This document shows positions 5,507 through 9,917 of a stretch of DNA of 9,917 nt, one piece after another. A model generated the notes under the pieces. That model was not told the DNA's origin. It saw nothing but the letters and a program-made list of their open reading frames with translations, and did no database searches. The stretch comes from Chloroflexota bacterium (lineage in GTDB: Bacteria; Chloroflexota; Anaerolineae; B4-G1): NCBI GenBank assembly GCA_003648085.1, contig QMOC01000043.1, forward strand, positions 1 to 9,917, in the 5' to 3' direction. A program made the translations under genes and the position numbers. Every line of letters starts with the position of its first letter. The stretch's first letter is position 1.

Positions 5507-7063
5507 TTATCGCTGCGCAACAGCCGCCTGGCCTCGTGGCACGACCTGCACACTGATGCGCAGTGGGAGTAGCGGCAGCCGCTCCAGCCATTCCAGTTGC
5601 TCCGGCCACTCCGGCCAGATCGTGATGCGGGGTTCCTCGGCCAGTGGAAACTCTGCCAGCAATCGTTCACGGGCCTCATCCACACGCTGCCCGCGGATAA
5701 GGGCGACCGTTGTGGAAGTATCGAGCGCGGCTGCGGCGTAGCCGTGGGCGGTGACGAAGAGAGTGAGCCTGCCCGGACCGATGTCCTCCTCGGCCACCTC
5801 GCCCAATTCAAAGTGGGCGTCCACTAACATGTACCCCGGCGGCAGACGGCGGGAGAGGGCAGCATAGGCCACCGCCTCCGCGTTGTCCACGTCCACCGCC
5901 AGCCCACTCACCAGCAGCCGCATGTTGAGCCCCACCGTGTCGGCCTGCTCGGTGACGAAGCGCGTGTATACCTCCTTGGGCACCGCCTCTATGCGCAACG
6001 ACTGCCGGGGGAGGAACTCGGTGGGTTTCAGCAGGTCGCCCATCTCCACGTATGCCTGGTCGAGCAAGCGATGAATCAACTGCTTCCGCACCCGCTCGTA
6101 GTCGGCCTGGGTGACGACGCGCACATCCTGGGGTTCCGCGCCCGTGGTCGGCTCCGGGTTCGTCACCCGCACGGCTGAGGCCGCCACGCCCTCCACCTGA
6201 TTGATCTGGAAAGCCCCGACGTTGCCCACTCCCTCTGTCAGCGCCTCGATGGACGCGGTCGCCTGCCCGCCGGCAGGGACGGTGACATCCGCAGTGGTGC
6301 GAAAGCGAATAGGATAACTGGTGGAGGAGGTACGCACGACGGTGCCGGCCGGCACGACATAATCCTGCGCCAGCAGGTTGGTGAACAAGACCACGCCGGT
6401 GGCCCGGCCAATGGCGACGTTCGTTATGCCGGTCGTTTCGACCTCGGCGTAATCCTCGACCTCGACGCCGACCCGTCGCGCCGGGATGAGCCGGGCAACG
6501 TGATCCACCGCCTCAACGTCGGGATCTACCGACACCGGCACGATGGTGGTGAACTCCCGGCCGGCCGGCACCAGCGTCACCACGGCACTGGGGACGACGA
6601 CATAGGCGCTGCCGCTGAGAACCAGAAGCGACAGCGCGAAAATGACGATGCGGATGCCCAGTTTGATCCAATTGAGCCAGGGCGCCGGTGAGCGAGCCGG
6701 TCGGGGTTGAAGGACGACCTCATCATCCCACCAGTGGCGAGAGGGCGGCTTCACCGGCTCCGGGGGGCGGCTCCTCCACACCGTGGTCTCCTGCGCCTCC
6801 TCGACGCTGGCGAAGGCCGGGAACCCGCACCCCCGGGCCAGCGACCGCCGCGCAGGGTCGGCGGAGACGATGGCGACCTCCAATTGCCGTCGTTCGGCCT
6901 CGCGCCGCAGGAGATCGAAATCCAACTCGCGGGAGAGGAAGCCTATCTCCCACGGGAGGACAAGCGCAACACGACCTCCGCCCAGCCAACCGAACCGATG
7001 CCGGACGGAGGCCAAATCGTCCTGGGGTTGCAGTTCCACAACCGAGCAGGCTCCAAAGCCCAT
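5507..7063 (-). CDS. single-pass membrane protein with baseplate J/gp47-like region
   Basis: 518 residues. The cytoplasmic N-terminal domain (about 1-95) has an alternating alpha/beta pattern (RVALVLPWEIGFL, LEVAIVSADPARRSLA, GFPAFASVEEAQ). A linker rich in Pro, Arg and Trp follows, then one membrane helix at about 134-157 (IRIVIFALSLLVLSGSAYVV), then a large outside domain. Residues about 220-305 resemble the baseplate J family: NLLAQDYVVPAGTVVRTSS, the FRTTADVTVPAGG strand pair and EGVGNVGAFQINQVEG. The C-terminal third is more like a general alpha/beta secreted domain. Proteins of this architecture are known in Chloroflexota and some Firmicutes without phage context; their function is unknown to me. 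The ATG at 7063 lies 4 bases after the stop of the protease gene, with AGGA about 9 bases upstream, so it is the third gene of the operon. A role in the envelope, perhaps as a scaffold or substrate of the neighbouring proteases, is inference. Confidence 0.8.
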   Translation of the reverse strand: MGFGACSVVELQPQDDLASVRHRFGWLGGGRVALVLPWEIGFLSRELDFDLLRREAERRQLEVAIVSADPARRSLARGCGFPAFASVEEAQETTVWRSRPPEPVKPPSRHWWDDEVVLQPRPARSPAPWLNWIKLGIRIVIFALSLLVLSGSAYVVVPSAVVTLVPAGREFTTIVPVSVDPDVEAVDHVARLIPARRVGVEVEDYAEVETTGITNVAIGRATGVVLFTNLLAQDYVVPAGTVVRTSSTSYPIRFRTTADVTVPAGGQATASIEALTEGVGNVGAFQINQVEGVAASAVRVTNPEPTTGAEPQDVRVVTQADYERVRKQLIHRLLDQAYVEMGDLLKPTEFLPRQSLRIEAVPKEVYTRFVTEQADTVGLNMRLLVSGLAVDVDNAEAVAYAALSRRLPPGYMLVDAHFELGEVAEEDIGPGRLTLFVTAHGYAAAALDTSTTVALIRGQRVDEARERLLAEFPLAEEPRITIWPEWPEQLEWLERLPLLPLRISVQVVPRGQAAVAQR

Positions 7064-7067
7064 ACGC

Positions 7068-7907
7068 CTATTCCTGATCCCCCCTCTTCCCCCCGCTGGG
7101 GCGATAGGGCACCGGGATGTATTGCACCGATGGACGGCGCTGGGCGGGCTGGCGGTAGAGGGTCATCAATTTGTAGACCAGATTGGGCATCTCGGTGCTG
7201 ACCGGGAGCCCCAATTCCCGCGCCTCCTCGACGGTGATGGGGTAGTCGTGGGTCCAACGTCCCTCGGAGAGCGTTCTGGCCAACTCGGCGGCCCGCTCAG
7301 CGTCCATACGGGCGGACAGAATATCCTCCAGACGCGCTTGCACCTGGGCGATAGCCTTGCGAGCCACGTCGGCCAGGATGAGCGTCTTATCGTCCACCTC
7401 GTTGACGTCCTTCTGCTCCACTGCCTTGACGATGGAGGCGGCCGGGTACTCTCCCAGTTGGGGGTCTACCGGCCCCAGGACGGCGTTCTCGTCCATCACG
7501 ATCTCATCGGCGGCCAGCGCCAGCAGCGTGCCGCCGGACATGGCGTAGTGGGGCACGAAGACGGTCACCTTGGCCGGATGGCGGCGGAGCGCGTGGGCGA
7601 TCTGCTCTGCGGCGAGCACCAAACCGCCCGGTGTGTGCAGGATCAGGTCAATCGGCACTTCATCATCGGTCAGTTTGATGGCCCTCAGCACCTCCTCGCT
7701 ATCCTCGATGTCAATGTAGCGGTAGATGGGGAAGCCCAGCAGGGCCATCGTCTCCTGGCGGTGGATGAGGGCGATGACACGGCTGCCGCGCTCCTTCTCT
7801 AGTTCGTGCATCAGCCGCAGCCGCGCCGCCTCCAGCATGCGTTTCTGGATGGCCGGCAGAAGACTGCTGATAATGAAGAAAATCCAGAGCAGGTCGAAGA
7901 TAGACAT
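7068..7907 (-). CDS. membrane-anchored ClpP-fold serine protease (SDH/SppA-like family)
   Basis: 279 residues from the ATG at 7907, which has GAGGAG 6 bases upstream; an open frame extends to 8018 but overlaps the rhomboid gene with Ala/Pro/Thr-rich sequence and is not used. A short hydrophobic N-terminal anchor (about 4-20, FDLLWIFFIISSLLPAI) precedes a Clp/crotonase-fold domain: PIDLILHTPGG (about 85-95, oxyanion strand), then HYAMSGGTLLALAADEIVMD with S124 as the expected nucleophile, then NAVLGPVDPQLG. The later GRWTHDYPITVEEARELGLP is also a family feature, and its H220 is a candidate catalytic residue. The family (serine dehydrogenase proteinase/SppA-like) degrades membrane or signal peptides; the natural substrate here is unknown. 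Between a rhomboid (31-base gap) and a membrane protein (4-base gap), it may act in a shared membrane proteolysis pathway. Confidence 0.88.
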   Translation of the reverse strand: MSIFDLLWIFFIISSLLPAIQKRMLEAARLRLMHELEKERGSRVIALIHRQETMALLGFPIYRYIDIEDSEEVLRAIKLTDDEVPIDLILHTPGGLVLAAEQIAHALRRHPAKVTVFVPHYAMSGGTLLALAADEIVMDENAVLGPVDPQLGEYPAASIVKAVEQKDVNEVDDKTLILADVARKAIAQVQARLEDILSARMDAERAAELARTLSEGRWTHDYPITVEEARELGLPVSTEMPNLVYKLMTLYRQPAQRRPSVQYIPVPYRPSGGKRGDQE

Positions 7908-7938
7908 TGGAATCTCCTCGTTCTTGGCTTGCGTTGTG

Positions 7939-8634
7939 TTACCACGGCCAGTACTCGTCGGCGTAGGTGCGGCGGGGGCGGGGGCGGATGAGCCGGACCA
8001 CGGCCAGCCCGAAGACAAAGCCCCCGATGTGCGCCCACCAGGCCACGCCGCCGGCCTGAAAGACGTCGGCCGCGGTCAGGGCGAAGAGGCCGTTGAACAA
8101 TTGGGAGATGAACCAGAAGCCCAGGTAGATCAGGGCCGGAATCTCGACGATGCGGAGGAAGAAGAACATAGGTACAAGGGTGATGACGCGGGCATAGGGG
8201 AAGAGCACCAGATAGGCCCCCAGCACGGCAGCAATGGCCCCGCTGGCCCCCACCGTCGGGATGGGCGAGCCGTGGTAGGCCAGCAGGTGGGCGCCACCGG
8301 CCGCCAGACCGCCGCACAGGTAGAACAGCAGGTAGCGGAAATGCCCCAAACGATCTTCGACGTTGTCGCCGAAAATGTAAAGGGCGAGCATATTGGAGAT
8401 CAGGTGCCACCATCCGCCGTGCAGGAACATGGAGGTGAACAGGGGCAACCAGCGCTCCAGCCCGCCCCCTTGCCAGAAGCGGGCCGGCACCAGTCCCAAA
8501 AGCCCAATGACTTGCTCCAGTTGAACCGGGCCCAGCGCGGCCTCGAACAGGAAGATCAGCACGTTGAGACCGATGAGCGCCGTGTTGACGATGGGAAAAC
8601 GGCGGGCGGGGATGGTGTCTCGCAGTGGAATCAT
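7939..8634 (-). CDS. rhomboid family intramembrane serine protease
   Basis: 231-residue polytopic membrane protein predicted to cut transmembrane segments of other proteins. The N-terminal RRFPIVNTALIGLNVLIFLFE is the first membrane helix. The HGGWWHLISNMLALYIFG segment (72-89) carries the conserved H77 and N81. GASG (129-132) carries the nucleophile S131, and AHIGGFVFG carries the partner H202, so the Ser-His dyad is complete. About six membrane segments can be drawn, the basic bacterial rhomboid plan, with no extra domain. The tail PRPRRTYADEYWPW is basic and then aromatic. The ATG at 8634 has AAAGGAG about 7 bases upstream. It is the first gene of a three-gene operon with the ClpP-fold protease and the baseplate-J-like membrane protein. 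Confidence 0.95.
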   Translation of the reverse strand: MIPLRDTIPARRFPIVNTALIGLNVLIFLFEAALGPVQLEQVIGLLGLVPARFWQGGGLERWLPLFTSMFLHGGWWHLISNMLALYIFGDNVEDRLGHFRYLLFYLCGGLAAGGAHLLAYHGSPIPTVGASGAIAAVLGAYLVLFPYARVITLVPMFFFLRIVEIPALIYLGFWFISQLFNGLFALTAADVFQAGGVAWWAHIGGFVFGLAVVRLIRPRPRRTYADEYWPW

Positions 8635-8681
8635 AGTTGATCTCCTTTGATGGTATTTGGAAACTCGCTGCCCGGCAGTTG

Positions 8682-8770
8682 AAATTGTGGGCTACGTTAG
8701 CGCAGGCTGCCTGCGCAGCCTGGGAAACCGACGCAGGTCGGTTTTGCGAAGCGTAGCCGCGATTTTAATC
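8682..8770. repeat. REP-like palindromic element, copy 2, in the rhomboid operon leader
   Basis: An outer stem GGCTACG (8690-8696) with CGTAGCC (8752-8758) encloses two perfect 8-bp hairpins: CAGGCTGC-CTGC-GCAGCCTG (8703-8722) and AAACCGAC-GCAG-GTCGGTTT (8725-8744), making a three-way junction. It is followed by GCGATTTTAATCGCC, akin to GCGACTTTCAGCC in copy 1. The second hairpin is the inverse complement of one in copy 1 over 16 bases (8726-8741). It lies between the predicted promoter and the rhomboid start, so it would be transcribed. Confidence 0.75.
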
Positions 8771-8783
8771 GCCAGGCTCGCTC

Positions 8784-8811
8784 ATTATACTCCACCTCTC
8801 TGCCCTGTCAA
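8784..8811 (-). promoter_or_regulatory. predicted sigma-70 promoter of the rhomboid operon
   Basis: On the minus strand a perfect TTGACA (8806-8811) is followed after 16 bases by a perfect TATAAT (8784-8789). Start would be near 8777, leaving a leader of about 140 nt that contains palindromic element copy 2. The box lies 25 bases after the stop of the upstream gene on the same strand. Confidence 0.75.
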
Positions 8812-8835
8812 AGCCATCCGGGATTGCCGCCTCAC

Positions 8836-9852
8836 TCACCCCGTCTGAGCGGCCTGTTCGCGGGCCGGCAAATCAAGGCGCCGCCCGTCTTCCAGCGTCA
8901 CCTGCCAGGCCGGCACCCAGGCCAGGCCACAGAACTCGACCCTCACGTCGGCGCGGCGGGGGGTGATCTCCACCGTCTCGATCTCCTCCAGCGTGTCGGC
9001 CCAGCGGGCGTTGATCTCGGCCGCCTGCTCCTCCCACTCCTCCCCCAGCGCCTCCAGTTGCTCCTCCAGGTCCTCAATGGCCTCCAGCGATTCCTCGACG
9101 TCGGCTTTGGCCTGCCGGGTCAGCCGCCGCTTGCGGCTGGCGCGGGAGATCATATATGAGGGCCGCCGCCCGGTGAGCAGATTGAGCGCCGATTCGCCCA
9201 ACGTGAGCAGTTCCTCCCGCTTGCGAGCCTCCAGTTCCTCCTGATCCTCGGCCAGTTCCCGCTTCTCGCGGCGGATTCTCTCCTGGACGCGAGTCATCTG
9301 CTTCTCCATCCGGGCGCGGGCCTTCTTCAGTTCGGCGTCACGCTTGCGGCGGGCCTCCTCCTCGCAGCGCACGCGGAAATCACGGCGGCTCTCCCCCACC
9401 ATGCCGTACAACTTGAGCGCCGGGTTGTGCCAGATGGTGACGGATACGTTGTGGTAGAGGTAATCGGCGAAGTCTTTCTCCAGACGCTTCAAGTCACGCG
9501 GGCGGGCCAACAGCGAGGGCACCGGCGCGTAGAATCCCTCCCCCATCGGCCTCGGCGAGAGGTCCTCCTCGCCTAACGTGGCCTCTCCCTCGCCCCAATC
9601 CACTCCCGCGATCCCTTCACCGGGCTGCACCAGCCGCGCCACCGTCTCCCGATGGTCCACGCCCCGCTTGCGATCCAGCAGCCGCACCGCGCCCAGGGCC
9701 AGCAGGTGGGGGGTGTAGACCAGGTGCCGTTCCCGCACCAGCACCGGTTGCCCGCTCCGCTCCTCGTGACGTCGCAGCGCCCACTCGAAGGTAACGGTCG
9801 GCGGTAGGAAGACCTGGGGAACGTCAGGCGGCAACGTGGGCGGCTCAGGCAT
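8836..9852 (-). CDS. coiled-coil protein, possibly HerA/DUF87-type ATPase C-terminal part or partner; start uncertain
   Basis: 338 residues from the ATG at 9852. The frame stays open to the window edge, so it may be the C-terminal part of a larger protein. Residues 1-50 are Pro-rich then structured (LPPDVPQVFLPPTVTF). 45-145 contain LVYTPHLLALGAVRLLDRKR and RDLKRLEKDFADYLYHN. 153-222 and 238-292 are highly charged coiled coils, split by a short RRPSYMISRASRKRR segment. The tail WVPAWQVTLEDGRRLDLPA is beta-like. The build recalls C-terminal regions of HerA/DUF87-type ATPases, in which coiled coils follow the motor domain; no Walker motif is visible, so this is inference. The stop at 8836-8838 is 25 bases before the rhomboid promoter. 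No good ribosome binding site precedes 9852, which mildly favours an upstream start. Confidence 0.55.
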   Translation of the reverse strand: MPEPPTLPPDVPQVFLPPTVTFEWALRRHEERSGQPVLVRERHLVYTPHLLALGAVRLLDRKRGVDHRETVARLVQPGEGIAGVDWGEGEATLGEEDLSPRPMGEGFYAPVPSLLARPRDLKRLEKDFADYLYHNVSVTIWHNPALKLYGMVGESRRDFRVRCEEEARRKRDAELKKARARMEKQMTRVQERIRREKRELAEDQEELEARKREELLTLGESALNLLTGRRPSYMISRASRKRRLTRQAKADVEESLEAIEDLEEQLEALGEEWEEQAAEINARWADTLEEIETVEITPRRADVRVEFCGLAWVPAWQVTLEDGRRLDLPAREQAAQTG

Positions 9853-9881
9853 CAGGCCGGCGAGCCTTTCACCTTCCTGCG

Positions 9882-9905
9882 CCTCTGCCCCTCTGCCCCT
9901 CCGCC
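9882..9905. repeat. short tandem repeat, 8-base unit CCTCTGCC x3
   Basis: Two perfect units (9882-9897) and a third with one change (CCTCCGCC, 9898-9905). On the minus strand it reads as a G/A-rich stretch just upstream of the ATG at 9852, within the open frame that reaches the window edge. The unit length is not a multiple of three, so gain or loss of a unit would shift any frame through it. Confidence 0.7.
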
Positions 9906-9917
9906 CCCTTGCTCCCC

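Noticed and set aside
6783..7802. Plus-strand ORF of 339 residues spanning two minus-strand genes
   Set aside because: Crosses the junction of the protease and baseplate-J-like genes, no motif, no ribosome binding site; shadow.
7908..8018. N-terminal extension of the ClpP-fold protease to 8018
   Set aside because: Overlaps the rhomboid C-terminus and lacks a ribosome binding site; the ATG at 7907 has a strong one and starts the hydrophobic anchor.
7726..8640. Plus-strand ORF of 304 residues opposite the rhomboid gene
   Set aside because: Opposite intact rhomboid and protease genes; low-complexity Gln/Glu/Gly composition typical of an antisense frame.
8690..8758. tRNA gene suggested by the cloverleaf-like folding
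   Set aside because: Arms and loops do not fit tRNA: CTGC/GCAG loops, no anticodon arm, no T-loop consensus, and the hairpins are related to a repeat at 5317-5480.

Overview
The window looks like chromosomal DNA of a GC-rich anaerobic or thermophilic bacterium, most plausibly a member of the Chloroflexota. This assignment is inference. It rests on a tungsten-type aldehyde:ferredoxin oxidoreductase, a selenocysteine gene (selA), a membrane-anchored 'baseplate J' protein of a type I associate with Chloroflexota, and short palindromic intergenic elements. No rRNA, tRNA, CRISPR array, transposase or phage structural cluster was seen.

Layout. (1) Positions 1-3168, minus strand: a tightly packed transcription unit that reads, in transcription order, small unknown ORF -> selA -> hicB -> hicA -> M24 metallopeptidase (cut by the window start). 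The genes overlap by 8, 4 and 8 bases, then a 21-base gap carries a strong ribosome binding site. A TATAAT-type promoter lies at 3213-3242. The hicBA toxin-antitoxin pair is embedded in a housekeeping-like unit with its antitoxin coupled to selA. (2) 3213-3512: a divergent control region with two back-to-back promoters, a 32-bp palindrome between them, and on the plus strand a leader of about 190 nt. The leader has two hairpins, a possible 21-residue leader ORF and an intrinsic-terminator-like hairpin. (3) 3513-5252, plus strand: aldehyde:ferredoxin oxidoreductase, followed by a strong terminator hairpin. (4) 5317-5480: palindromic repeat element. (5) 5507-8634, minus strand: a probable operon rhomboid protease -> ClpP-fold membrane protease (SDH/SppA-like) -> single-pass membrane protein with a baseplate-J-like region. 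Its promoter is at 8784-8811, and a second palindromic repeat element lies in its untranslated leader. (6) 8836-window end, minus strand: a coiled-coil protein, possibly the C-terminal part of, or partner to, a HerA/DUF87-type ATPase, probably open at the window edge.

The two most unusual things are the AOR leader (a candidate riboswitch or attenuator) and the palindromic repeat family. In that family, hairpins in two intergenic regions share a CCTGCG core while their stems differ in sequence but remain paired.
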